Positions 47,901-54,289 of a DNA stretch of 64,000 nucleotides are shown piece by piece (the first letter of the stretch is position 1; the number at the start of each line of letters is the position of its first letter). The notes beneath the pieces are model-generated. The model was not told the origin of the DNA. It worked only from the letters and a program-made list of their open reading frames with translations, and ran no database searches. The DNA comes from Paragonimus westermani (Eukaryota > Platyhelminthes > Trematoda > Plagiorchiida > Troglotrematidae), in the NCBI GenBank assembly GCA_008508345.1, contig QNGE01000149.1, positions 262,312 through 326,311 on the forward strand. Reading direction: 5' to 3'. The position numbers and the translations under genes are program-made.

Positions 47901-49205
47901 GAATGCAAAGGCTGCGATCAAATGTGAGTGATGGTCGACTTGAAAACAGCAGGTGTTGGTGCGTCTGTAAAAAAGTTTCGACCGAAGAGCCTTGATCTAT
48001 ATCAATAAAGCCATCACACCAGTTAGGATAAACTGTTTCATTTTCCAACTGAAACAAAAGCAAATGGCTGAAATTGAGTCCGTCGCTTCGATACATGGAA
48101 GGTGTGAACAGTGTACCATGTGAATAACTGGAAAAATGGTGACTCTGTGAATAGCTCATACGGATGCACCGCTTGAACTCGTGATAACATCATTTGAACA
48201 AATTGCCACTTTTATGAAGAATGACATTATGAGACGAGTGAACTGTGTATAGATGAACATGGGCTCATTTAGGCAACGTCCTAAGCAAAATTCAAGGCAT
48301 GTTGTGCAAAAGATAACGTACAGAATGTGTTGACGCGAAGTGGATTAACCAAAAACTGCTGAAAAATTGACCCATAATGGTGAAGTTTGCGACAGCCCAT
48401 TCATTAGGTTAACAACCAGCAAACTGAAAGTGTTGGGTCAAGGTCCAGGGTGATGATCGAGATTCATTTAGCTAGACAGTATTTAATTCGTGGTTCAACA
48501 TACTGTATGAACGCAAATGCCAGTCTGGCATATGAACCCAGTGCAGTTAAACAGACTACGCAAGAAAGTGCACAATAGAAAGTAAAAACACCGTTTCCAA
48601 GTCTCATAAAAAACGCTATGAGCTTACCGAACGAAATATGCCCACTACCCGTTCTATCAAAAATCTCGAACGCTAATGTATGCAAAGCATCGGGTGTGCA
48701 CAGCAATGCTTCAAGAGCGAGGAATTCGTCAAAAGAGATCAACCTAACGGAAGATGATAAAATGGAGATAAACAGGAAGTTAAGTGGGGCCTGATTGCGC
48801 AATCAGAAGCAATTGTAACCTACGTAGAAATCAACAGACAAAATTAATAAGCGTACAATGGGACATTCCATCATTTGGAACAAAAGTATGATTTGCGGAG
48901 AAAAGCTATGAAGTATGATGCGATTAACGTGAGTACATATAATAATGAATACCTAAGTTGGACCGCTCACCAAAAAGGTTTGTATGGCAATAAACTATTC
49001 ACCCTATTTAATGGACATACCCATCCTTGGTGGTATCTGCCGCACGAGCTATACACGTGATGGAGGATTCGTTGACGTTCTGATCATCAATCAACGTTAG
49101 GAAGTGGACGACAAAATCCTTGGCGGTCATATAGTGCTCTCCATTTAGAAAAACAGAAGCATACTGATAAAGGGATAATAGGTAACGTTCAAGAGTGACA
49201 GCAGA
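23625..49205 (-). CDS. Mitochondrial aspartate/glutamate carrier (aralar/citrin), gene span
   Basis: Eleven exons joined across introns of 0.28-6.9 kb encode about 590 residues colinear with animal aspartate/glutamate carriers (usual length near 680). In the family the protein sits in the inner mitochondrial membrane, exchanges matrix aspartate for cytosolic glutamate plus a proton, feeds the malate-aspartate shuttle, and is activated by Ca2+ through N-terminal EF-hands facing the intermembrane space. The N-terminal half shows EF-hand loops at 49.0-48.6 kb. The carrier half has all three signatures ([27 protein letters not shown]). Missing: about 10 N-terminal codons, probably a 12-15 residue linker after ADIE, and the C-terminal tail with HIGGYR. 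Assignment to the SLC25A12/13 pair is firm; the two vertebrate paralogues cannot be told apart. Confidence 0.93.
23881..23917. repeat. (TA)n microsatellite
   Basis: Uninterrupted TA repeat of about 18 units, in the aralar intron just upstream of the helix 6 exon. Confidence 0.95.
23918..25374. other. Aralar intron, nothing else recognised
   Basis: This is the rest of the intron between the 25375-25605 and 23625-23818 exons. No transposon motif or exon could be aligned on either strand; the frames are short and overlapping. Confidence 0.55.
25375..25605 (-). CDS. Aralar exon: helices 4-5 and third signature
   Basis: The acceptor is TTTTCTGACCCCAAG and the donor CAG|GTATTC; 77 whole codons. 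[20 protein letters not shown], then DIPFSAIYF, is the strongly conserved helix 4 region. The ADENG loop follows, then [19 protein letters not shown] with the third carrier signature. Differences from human are conservative. Confidence 0.97.
25606..27859. other. Aralar intron part, mostly unassigned
   Basis: Lies between the helix 4-5 exon and the LINE fragment at 27.9 kb. The 109-codon plus frame at 25959-26288 has no recognisable motif. The only repeat noted is the tRNA-like relic at 26735-26800. Confidence 0.5.
26735..26800 (-). repeat. tRNA-like SINE relic
   Basis: On the minus strand, GTAGCTCACGACACTCGCCT and then AAGTTCGAACTCC have A-box and B-box character at tRNA-like spacing. It resembles the plus-strand segment at 38.6 kb (GTAGCTCGGTCAC..GCCTGCCA). 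No complete cloverleaf. Confidence 0.4.
27860..28460 (-). pseudogene. LINE 3' fragment, minus strand
   Basis: Bases 28188-28400 match 54541-54735 (shared GCCTGAGATGAGATCAGCA and CGTACAACAGG-type blocks), and 27940-28020 match 54295-54380. Read on the minus strand it codes for degraded [19 protein letters not shown] and [20 protein letters not shown], the C-terminal blocks of the APE-type LINE at 54.3-56.2 kb. Only the 3' part is kept. It lies in sense orientation inside an aralar intron. Confidence 0.75.
28892..29159 (-). CDS. Aralar exon: helices 2-3 and second signature
   Basis: The acceptor is CCCGTTGTTAG and the donor GCT|GTGAGT. One base completes Arg. [20 protein letters not shown], then [14 protein letters not shown], matches helix 2 of the family nearly residue for residue. 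[19 protein letters not shown], then [13 protein letters not shown], is helix 3 with the second carrier signature. It ends RISAVA. Eighty-nine full codons. Confidence 0.97.
29160..30074. other. Aralar intron, nothing recognised
   Basis: 915-bp intron between the first-repeat exon and the helix 2-3 exon. No repeat or coding motif found on either strand. Confidence 0.7.
30075..30298 (-). CDS. Aralar exon: first carrier repeat
   Basis: The acceptor is CTCGTTCGCACAG and the donor ATACG|GTAACT. It begins [15 protein letters not shown] and reaches [20 protein letters not shown], then [14 protein letters not shown], the first mitochondrial-carrier signature Px[DE]xx[KR]. It ends [10 protein letters not shown]. 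It contains transmembrane helix 1 and the matrix helix of repeat 1. Seventy-four codons plus two bases; in phase with the next exon. Confidence 0.95.
30299..31059. other. Aralar intron part, nothing recognised
   Basis: Left end of the 6.9-kb intron. No linker exon with the expected EGxxPY motif was found on the minus strand here. The short plus frames have no motif. Confidence 0.5.
31060..32200 (+). mobile_element. Penelope-like element, 3' half, decayed
   Basis: Translated blocks in order: SLNFLDCLV and [18 protein letters not shown] (RT thumb-side block typical of Penelope-like elements, about 31140-31250), [19 protein letters not shown] (31340-31396), then [16 protein letters not shown] at 31610-31655, the start of the GIY-YIG endonuclease with its CxxC. 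The expected GIY-YIG glycine/glutamate residues after SYI are changed (EDRQ) and the rest is scrambled. A stop at about 31180 and another at 31500 break the frame. It lies antisense in the 6.9-kb aralar intron. The hammerhead-like motif at 32.1 kb sits in its 3' region. Confidence 0.85.
32104..32149 (+). ncRNA. Hammerhead-ribozyme-like motif, copy B
   Basis: ACACTC, CTGAGGA, hairpin GGCCACCCGAGGTGGTT, then GAGA in place of GAAA, CGTA and GAGTATT. Same order as copies A and C. The change in the GAAA box should weaken or abolish activity. It lies about 300 bp after the coding remnant of the Penelope-like element on the same strand, which ties the motif to that element family. Confidence 0.5.
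32201..33539. other. Aralar intron part, nothing recognised
   Basis: Between the Penelope-like element and the LINE. Frames are short; the 142-codon minus frame at 32011-32439 covers the 3' region of the Penelope-like element and is not a gene. No exon of the host gene could be placed. Confidence 0.5.
33603..34136 (+). pseudogene. Endonuclease domain of the LINE
   Basis: A 177-codon frame of the apurinic-type endonuclease. Recognisable boxes are SAYAx[22 protein letters not shown] and LDHALVR, holding the Asp/His residues typical of the fold, but the Asn of the GDxN box is changed to Lys. The N-terminal catalytic Glu box is missing, so the domain is truncated and inactive. Confidence 0.8.
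34857..35881 (+). pseudogene. RT and C-terminal region of the LINE
   Basis: Two overlapping frames (34857-35234 and 35174-35881) together carry RT blocks from [12 protein letters not shown] through [29 protein letters not shown], then the thumb ([13 protein letters not shown]) and the C-terminal blocks ending at [15 protein letters not shown]. The catalytic YxDD is lost. A frameshift lies at about 35190. Confidence 0.8.
36674..36720 (-). ncRNA. Hammerhead-ribozyme-like motif, copy C
   Basis: On the minus strand: AGCACTC, CTGAGGA, hairpin GGCCACCAGAGGCGGTT, GAAA, CATA, GAGTACT. The core boxes are intact, as in copy A. It lies in sense orientation in the long aralar intron, so it would be part of the pre-mRNA. 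No Penelope coding sequence could be recognised next to it. Confidence 0.45.
36721..37243. other. Aralar intron part, nothing recognised
   Basis: Unassigned sequence between the third hammerhead-like motif and the tentative microexon. A possible small exon on the minus strand near 36985-36950 has an acceptor but no family similarity and is not called. Confidence 0.45.
37244..37274 (-). CDS. Tentative 31-nt aralar microexon (linker helix)
   Basis: The acceptor is TTTAAACTTTCAG and the donor GAA|GTAACT. One base completes Gly from the previous exon, and ten codons give [10 protein letters not shown], comparable to the family's RLTLADIER after the last EF-hand. Entry phase (one base) and exit phase (0) match both neighbours exactly. 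The short length and limited similarity (the ADIE core) keep this tentative. The usual APLxEGxxPY segment after it is not present, so one more small phase-0 exon is probably missing between here and 30298. Confidence 0.5.
37275..39067. other. Aralar intron; one tRNA-like relic
   Basis: No exon or coding transposon motif on either strand. The only noted item is the tRNA-like segment at 38605-38690. Confidence 0.55.
38605..38690 (+). repeat. tRNA-like SINE relic
   Basis: GTAGCTCGGTCACATAACG with AGGTTTGGACCG about 45 bases downstream. Its order resembles the minus-strand copy at 26.8 kb. The B box is degenerate. Confidence 0.3.
39068..39161 (-). CDS. Aralar exon: end of EF-hand domain
   Basis: The acceptor is TTTTTTTTCAG and the donor GATGG|GTAAGT, both strong. 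Two bases complete Glu, 30 codons follow and two bases remain. [20 protein letters not shown] aligns with [20 protein letters not shown] of the human carrier, and [11 protein letters not shown] with YQLADLYNASG. This is the EF-hand 7/8 region just before the linker to the membrane domain. Confidence 0.95.
39162..41537. other. Aralar intron with repeat fragments
   Basis: The intron that begins with the GC donor. It holds a tRNA-like relic at about 40085-40150 (GGCGTTCTGATCCCG as B box) and a right-arm fragment of the foldback repeat at 40205-40276. The rest is unassigned. Confidence 0.55.
40205..40276 (+). repeat. Foldback repeat, right-arm fragment
   Basis: GAAAAGTCTATCTGG, GGCTGCGATCGAACGTGAAT and GATGTTTAACTTGAA follow the right arm of the 47.8-kb palindrome (GAAAGTCGATCTG, GGCTGCGATCAAATGTGAGT, GATGGTCGACTTGAA). 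The left arm is missing. Confidence 0.65.
41532..41541 (-). promoter_or_regulatory. Non-canonical GC 5' splice site
   Basis: On the minus strand the junction reads AAAG|GCAGGTGA. GC-AG introns are a known minor class and prefer a strong AG before the GC, as here. A GT follows four bases downstream and is a possible alternative donor, giving a frameshifted transcript. Confidence 0.7.
41538..41679 (-). CDS. Aralar exon ending at a GC splice donor
   Basis: The acceptor is CTTCTATTTTAG. The product [12 protein letters not shown], then [11 protein letters not shown], aligns with HQVSFSYFNAF and LLNNMELVRKI, and the exon ends VEFTK. To join in frame with the next exon (AG GAA TTT, EEF) it must end at AAAG, followed by GCAGGT: a GC donor. 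The nearby GT at 41532-41533 would leave two bases and break the frame. Forty-seven codons plus one base. Confidence 0.85.
41680..42613. other. Aralar intron, nothing firm
   Basis: A 934-bp intron. GTGGTCTAGGGGTAAGG near 42190 is tRNA A-box-like but has no good B box. No other feature. Confidence 0.55.
42614..42760 (-). CDS. Aralar exon: EF-hand 5/6 region
   Basis: The acceptor is CCCTGACAG and the donor GCT|GTAAGT; it is 49 whole codons. [14 protein letters not shown] corresponds to the human LQLEHARQAFALKD, and TGTISATDF to SGMISGLDF. The end ([13 protein letters not shown]) matches HMLTPFVEENLVS. The EF-hand loop here lacks several acidic ligands, as in other family members, and is probably structural. 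Confidence 0.95.
42761..43734. other. Aralar intron part with a 27-bp tandem duplication and AT-rich tract
   Basis: Positions 43074-43100 and 43101-43127 are two copies of TGACGTTTCAAATCCACACT plus AGGATC(A/C). An AT-rich TATATATAATATAT tract follows at 43141-43177. No coding motif outside the Penelope-like element that follows. Confidence 0.65.
43735..44695 (-). mobile_element. Penelope-like element, RT palm to GIY-YIG C-terminus
   Basis: On the minus strand: [18 protein letters not shown] (near 44680), [20 protein letters not shown], then [16 protein letters not shown] with the catalytic YVDD at 44438-44449, [34 protein letters not shown] and [14 protein letters not shown] (near 43960). 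Last is the C-terminal hallmark [18 protein letters not shown] at about 43735-43790. The GIY-YIG core with CxxC between these last blocks appears deleted. There is a stop shortly before the YVDD block and several frameshifts. It lies in sense orientation in the 3.7-kb aralar intron. Confidence 0.88.
44696..45480 (+). mobile_element. Inverted 5' half of the same Penelope-like element
   Basis: On the plus strand: [16 protein letters not shown] (44713), [18 protein letters not shown] (about 44962-45020), [20 protein letters not shown] (45206-45265) with the LPKxHKxG-type RT block, then [13 protein letters not shown] residues and [10 protein letters not shown] ending at about 45476. These are the N-terminal and finger blocks. 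They end where the minus-strand part at 44695 begins (GIHITSPLP), so the two parts look like one element broken once and partly inverted. Stops and frameshifts are present. Confidence 0.85.
45481..46493. other. Aralar intron part, nothing recognised
   Basis: A minus-strand frame at 46240-46482 superficially resembles the EF-hand exon but is displaced by the better exon at 46494-46633. Nothing else noted. Confidence 0.55.
46494..46633 (-). CDS. Aralar exon: end of EF-hand 3 and EF-hand 4 region
   Basis: The acceptor is GTCTTGCAG and the donor CAT|GTGAGT. Two bases complete Glu and 46 codons follow. EEFEEVF completes the third EF-hand. [15 protein letters not shown] aligns with IPFNWDCEFIRLHFG, and [11 protein letters not shown] with LNYTEFTQFLQ. 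The phase is exact with both neighbours, which fixes the boundaries. Confidence 0.95.
46634..48627. other. Aralar intron with foldback repeat
   Basis: 1994-bp intron. Its only clear feature is the palindromic repeat at 47771-47944. Short plus-strand frames have no motif. Confidence 0.6.
47771..47944. repeat. Palindromic foldback repeat (MITE-like), copy 2
   Basis: A near-perfect inverted repeat. TTCAAGTTGACCATCACTCA starts at 47802 and its complement TGAGTGATGGTCGACTTGAA ends at 47944. ATTTGATCGCAGC pairs with GCTGCGATCAAAT, and CCGGCCTCTTT with AAGAGACCGG around the centre near 47873. The left flank TACTGATGAGTAGTCGGGG (from 47771) is shared with copy 1 at 8584. The arms are better matched than in copy 1, which suggests a younger insertion. 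No open frame. Confidence 0.85.
48628..48743 (-). CDS. Aralar exon: EF-hands 2 and 3
   Basis: The acceptor is TTCCGTTAG and the donor TTCG|GTAAGC. It enters with one base (completing Gly), adds 38 codons and leaves one base. [18 protein letters not shown] corresponds to LISYQEFLAFESVLCAPD of the human protein, so the EF-hand 2 loop reads DTTKDGLISFDE, with D1, T3, D5 and E12 kept. [11 protein letters not shown] begins EF-hand 3. The intron to the previous exon is only 277 bp. Confidence 0.95.
49021..49205 (-). CDS. Aralar exon: EF-hand 1 and start of EF-hand 2
   Basis: The acceptor is TTTTTGTATGCAG and the donor GG|GTATGT. The exon enters in phase 0 and leaves two bases. The product aligns with residues about 11-71 of human AGC1: [18 protein letters not shown] matches QYAS..DGERYMTPEDF. 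The last residues, ADTTKDG, open the Ca2+-binding loop of EF-hand 2, completed in the next exon. An upstream exon with the start codon is required but could not be identified; it would be very short. Confidence 0.9.
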
Positions 49206-52199
49206 CTGCATACAAAAACATGCAGGATAAACCAAAGTAACAGTGAAATATTCGTAACACTCAATATTTAGCATTACATGAGGTTATGTGTGTGCCTGGA
49301 TTGCGTGCATGTGTGTTATGGTTCATTATTTTCAAACCAAGCAATTATCTTGAGAGAGATAAAAACGGTAGATCAACTATATAATATACTCTACGAAGCC
49401 ATACTATGCAATGTCACACAACGTATTCTGTATTTATGGTTTGTTTTTATACCTGCCACAATTTTTCAAAACATGATCCGCATGAGATAAGAAAAGAGAA
49501 TCCTTGCTGCAAAAAAAGTTTTACAGTACAACGTTGTAATTTAATACCAAATATGAATGAAAATTAAAAAATGACTGTCCCATAGTTGTAATGTCACTAG
49601 AAGTGGCAGTATCCCACTGTCTCTGTGGAAAGTAATCTAGTCCAGATACTTAAGTGGGTTTAAGTCAATATTTAGAAATTGATTAGCACTGAATTTCGGT
49701 CTGAGATAGACGCGGTAGACCTAGACGGCTGAGGAGTAGGGTGGGGAAACTAAGAACCATGATGATTAACTACACTGCAGTTCATGAAGACTGTAACCAA
49801 ATGTGCATGCTGTCGTCAGGTGACACAGAGTTACAAGCTGCTCAAACCTAGATCAGCATATGAGGAAACGAACGATTGGAAGATAAACAATATTCGTAAG
49901 GTGGAATCAGCTGCACTACGTGAGACATTTGTCAGACAACAGCGCCCACAATATCGGACGGAATTTGAAGCCATAATTTTGAATTTTCTACTTGCGCAAC
50001 CATAAACGTCTCGTTGTTATTTGCTGCTGACGAAATATTGCAAAAATTGACCACGGTTTTAGATCGGGAACTACGTCACCTGCATCTATCCGTGGTGCGG
50101 TGAACTACTCCCAGATTAGAGAAGATTGAATTCGGGTGGCTTAACTGGTTGGAGCTTTTAGACGAGTATAGAGACGAAGACTCACAGTAAAGGTCACGTG
50201 ACGAAGACTATGCGATGAATTGAGTAGCCTTTCTACCAGGATGGAGGTTGAAAATGGCGTTCCTTTAGATGAAACAAGATACATATAGGCTTTCCGGGTC
50301 GTCTCGAAGTCCGGATCTTAACCGAATTAAAACCCGAAGAGGTTTAATGCAAAGGCTCACACATTATAACATGAACATCTGTTAGAAAAATATGGAGTAG
50401 AATGTTAGAAGTGAATAAGAGCATGAAATTTTGATAGAAGCCACGAACGGCGGCAACGTTCGAGCTCTGTAAAGGAATGAAGGTTACACATCCTTCGCCG
50501 TAATACTGCATGCTGACTTCCTATTCATTCGTGGAACGTTCGCTTTTGGTTAAAATTTATTATATGACTGGAACTAATGTGATACCTCATTCTCAGTAAG
50601 GGTTGTCACTTTTACAAGATCATGCAGAGAAACCGAACAGATCTAGGCAAAACTGCAGAGGACCGCTGAAAATCAGTGGAGCGAATCGTGTAACTTTGAC
50701 CTGTTCAAATACGATCACTCAAACATTAACTTGACAGACGCGAGAGCTAACAAGTTCTACACTGGACAGCGCTCGCAACCATATGACAGGCAAGACTGTA
50801 TGGAGATTGAATACCCTAAAATCGCTTCAAAAGGAATCGGTCGCGGAAACCGGGATTAAACTTGAAACTGCATGTTTATTAATTGGCGTCGTTACCAATG
50901 AATGCTGCCAAAACCTAGTCAAACCTGTTGATTACGGAAAAGGTTGTTTGGAATGCGACATCAGGGCACACAGACAAGTTTGTGTGCAGTAGTAACGTCG
51001 TTGCGTAATCCAGTCCAGGTTGCACAGTAGAAGCGTATAGAGTTCCGGTGTAAAAAGACCACAGTCTTCGTCTGCACTGAGTTGTACGATCGTGGTGGAA
51101 ACACCACAGATCATCCGTGTAGATTTGGAAAATTCCCAGTTACGCAGCCTTCGCCGGTTGAACTGAGCACTAGATAAACTAACGGATCATACTACGCTGC
51201 GCATCCTTCAACGTGGTTGTATACCCAAGAGAAAGCAAGACCTAGAGGCAACGACATACACACTAATTATGGGAAGTCACAGTGCCCCACTTGTAGTGAT
51301 TACGATATGCTTCCCGTCATATGAAAGAATGTGCTGTCACTGTTGATAAAAATGTACCCGGAGAGGATAGTGTTTCAAGTTGAGACCGTAAGATTGATTT
51401 TTTCTTATAAAGTTGTCATATTTCCGTTTTCTTGGGTACCTTCTCTGACATTAAACATTATGCTGTCATAATCAAATGCGACCGGAGTCATAGTCCCAAA
51501 GTAGCAAACATCACTGACAGCAATATGCCAGTGGTTGAGATTGATGGTTAACTGACATACTACCACGATAATAACAAGTCCAACTCCGAAAATGAAAGAA
51601 AGGGAAGAGCTGGAGATTGCTTGCTGACACCCACATTTGAACCCAAAGTGAGAGCATGACGGCACCTGCAAGATAGATTTCTTGTGGCGCTCACTACCCG
51701 TTTAATGAATTTCACTAATTCATGAAGACCTAATCAGCCAACCATCCGACCACAGTAGCCACCACATGCAAAGGTTTCCAATCACCGGCTGAGCGGGTCA
51801 CGATAACTCCAGCTTGGGAGACAAGCATGATCTAACGCCCTTTAACTTACTGGGATCTATTTTTATTTTGTTTTGTCAAGACACCACCACACAGCTTAAA
51901 CTCTGTGTATGAATGTGTTTACCATTATTAAAATGTTGGAGCAAATATCTTACATAACAGAACAAACGAATTAAACAGATAATGTTCTGAAGGAAAATAC
52001 CTTTAAAAAGACTAGCTTCAGACTTTCTGCAGAAGCACGATGATGTACAGCCTGAAAAATAATGTAAACAGATGATAAGTGGACGGCAGACGATAAACTG
52101 AAAAACCCAAATATGGAAACTAGAAAATGTAGCTTACGAGACAGTTCATACATTCTATGAATTGGTTAAGTCTGTCAGAGTTTACCATTGGCAAAATAA
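49206..52199. other. Region upstream of the first found aralar exon
   Basis: The start codon exon and promoter of the aralar gene should lie here or further right. I could not identify them: the missing piece is only about ten residues and has no strong motif. Plus and minus frames up to 88 codons show no family features. Confidence 0.4.
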
Positions 52200-52940
52200 A
52201 TGTATCAGCGACGTGGCTGCTACTTGTTGAGAGGGCACAGTCCTGCATAATGCCACCAATCGCAATGTCGACAATGCGTTGAAGGTCTTCTTGGACCACC
52301 TGATAGCAGTTCTGCTAAATACTTCGGAATGCGCTTTGCAGCCTCAAAATGTAACGTGATTCCGCGGGATTGCTGTGACTACGTAAATTTGAGGTTAGAT
52401 GATGCAGTCATGGAGGTTGTTGACTGGTTTGTATACCTGGGAATCTGCATCAGGAGCGGTGGAGGTGTAGGGAACGAAATAGAAGCGCGCATCTCTAAGG
52501 CTAGGGCGGTATTCGCTAATTTGAGACATCTCTGGTGACAGACGGGTATTTCTCTGAAGCTTAAAGGTGGTAAGACAACCGTGTAAGACAACCGTGAAGG
52601 CCGTATTACTTTACGGTAGAGAGACCTGGCCGCTCAGGGTAGAAGACGTTAACCGTCTTCAAGTATTTGACCACCGATGTCTGCGTTCAGTCGCTCGTAT
52701 CGGGTGGCACCAGCGTGTAAGTAACGGAGAGGTTAGAAAACGGGTGTTTAGTAGTGATTGCCAAGCGAGTTCTTTTATTCAATCCCTACGTTTGTACAGG
52801 CTTAAATGGTTAGGTCACGTATTAAGGATGCCAACTAGTCGTCTTCCACACCGAGCACTGTTCGCTGACACTGCGACCGACTGGTGTAAGGTGCGAGGTG
52901 GACAGATAATGACCTGGCGTAGGGAAATGAAGTCGTTCAC
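52200..52940 (+). pseudogene. APE-type LINE fragment, thumb to C-terminus
   Basis: GMRFAASKCNVIPRDC, LDDAVMEVVDWFVYLGICI and ISKARAVFANLRHLW match the RT thumb of the copy at 35.4 kb. Then [37 protein letters not shown] and [16 protein letters not shown] form the C-terminal blocks. There is a frameshift and a short GTAAGACAACCGTG duplication at 52570-52595. The copy runs into the assembly gap. It is less decayed than the others in this region. Confidence 0.85.
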
Positions 52941-53327
52941 NNNNNNNNNNNNNNNNNNNNNNNNNNNNNNNNNNNNNNNNNNNNNNNNNNNNNNNNNNNN
53001 NNNNNNNNNNNNNNNNNNNNNNNNNNNNNNNNNNNNNNNNNNNNNNNNNNNNNNNNNNNNNNNNNNNNNNNNNNNNNNNNNNNNNNNNNNNNNNNNNNNN
53101 NNNNNNNNNNNNNNNNNNNNNNNNNNNNNNNNNNNNNNNNNNNNNNNNNNNNNNNNNNNNNNNNNNNNNNNNNNNNNNNNNNNNNNNNNNNNNNNNNNNN
53201 NNNNNNNNNNNNNNNNNNNNNNNNNNNNNNNNNNNNNNNNNNNNNNNNNNNNNNNNNNNNNNNNNNNNNNNNNNNNNNNNNNNNNNNNNNNNNNNNNNNN
53301 NNNNNNNNNNNNNNNNNNNNNNNNNNN
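52941..53327. other. Assembly gap (387 N)
   Basis: Run of N inside the 3' part of a LINE. The left border ends in AATGAAGTCGTTCAC, a sequence repeated at 22.2 and 35.9 kb, so the gap is probably caused by the repeat. Its true length is unknown. Confidence 0.99.
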
Positions 53328-53848
53328 TGAGTTTGGTTGGTCGTAATTTTGACGACCGTGTAACAGCGCGAATGTTGCAGCACTATCATGTCGTGCACGA
53401 GATTGAACAACCTCTGGCACTCTGTAACAACCGCTGATGGTAACCTGGGGATTTTATCCCATCTTGACCAACAGGTGGGTCTGGACGTCGGCATGCTAGA
53501 TCGATTGAGGTCCATGGACAAAGACGGAATATCTATTGACAGTCTGCGACTGGAAGGTTTTGCAGTCCAGAGTATCGATCCAGGAAGAATGGCGAAACTA
53601 CATCTAGCCCAACTTGAGATATTGGTGGCGACTTATGAACGAATAGGACTATTATCTAAACATTTTTCACAGCCGCAAAGTCGTCTGACCAAAAATGAAA
53701 GCATGCATACTGTCAGGCGTGATAAAGTTCAAATGTCTTCAGTGTCTTTAGGGGTCAAGGTAACAAAGGGGTGAATCAAATTTTGTTACAACACTCGTTA
53801 TCATAATCTTAAATCGGGAAATGTTCTCATACCGTCTAAATCATAAAT
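53328..53848 (+). other. Orphan 128-codon frame after the gap
   Basis: The plus frame 53388-53774 has no stop over 128 codons and no motif I recognise. It is rich in Leu/Asp/Ser with LDRLRSMDKDGISIDSLRLE, which is not a good EF-hand. It could be an exon piece of another gene or chance. No convincing acceptor/donor pair was fixed. Confidence 0.25.
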
Positions 53849-53948
53849 TCAAATTGACCATCACCTACATTCGACCGGGACTGTGGCAGTTGAGCATCAG
53901 TGCGAACCACTGATGTATTGCTGTCTATGATGATAATGATGATGATGT
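53849..53948 (+). repeat. LINE tail and possible foldback fragment
   Basis: TTGACCATCACCTACATT resembles the left arm of the foldback repeat. It is followed by GTGCGAACCACTGATGTATTG and (TGATGA)n at 53930-53947, the 3' tail shared by the APE-type LINE copies. It may be the real 3' end of the LINE interrupted by the gap at 52.9 kb. Confidence 0.6.
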
Positions 53949-54141
53949 AAGCGGATGAACGGTGTTCAATATGAAAGAATCTAAATCCGCAAAATTCAAC
54001 TGAGACCACAATCCAATGGTGTCAAACCAAGGATAGTAAAGGAGTCCCTTCGTGCTGTCTGGAACCACTAAGTTTGGCATCTACGGGTTCTTCTCGAGTA
54101 GTAGCAGAGCTGCTGGGACTGTAAGATGCCATCAACGTTTC

Positions 54142-54144
<3 letters not shown>

Positions 54145-54182
<38 letters not shown>
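54145..54182. repeat. (TA)n microsatellite
   Basis: About 19 TA units next to the 3' side of the minus-strand LINE. Confidence 0.95.
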
Positions 54183-54183
<1 letters not shown>

Positions 54184-54289
54184 CTCAATGACCATATGGA
54201 GTGACAAACGAGCCACAATATGGAGGAAAAAGATAGTGCGCAAGGGGAAGAGGGAAGGAAATAAAGAAAAAGTTACAACGATGCACACA

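Noticed and set aside
52567..53346. Long open frame running through the N gap
   Set aside because: Its length comes from undetermined bases; only the first 125 codons are real sequence and they belong to a LINE.
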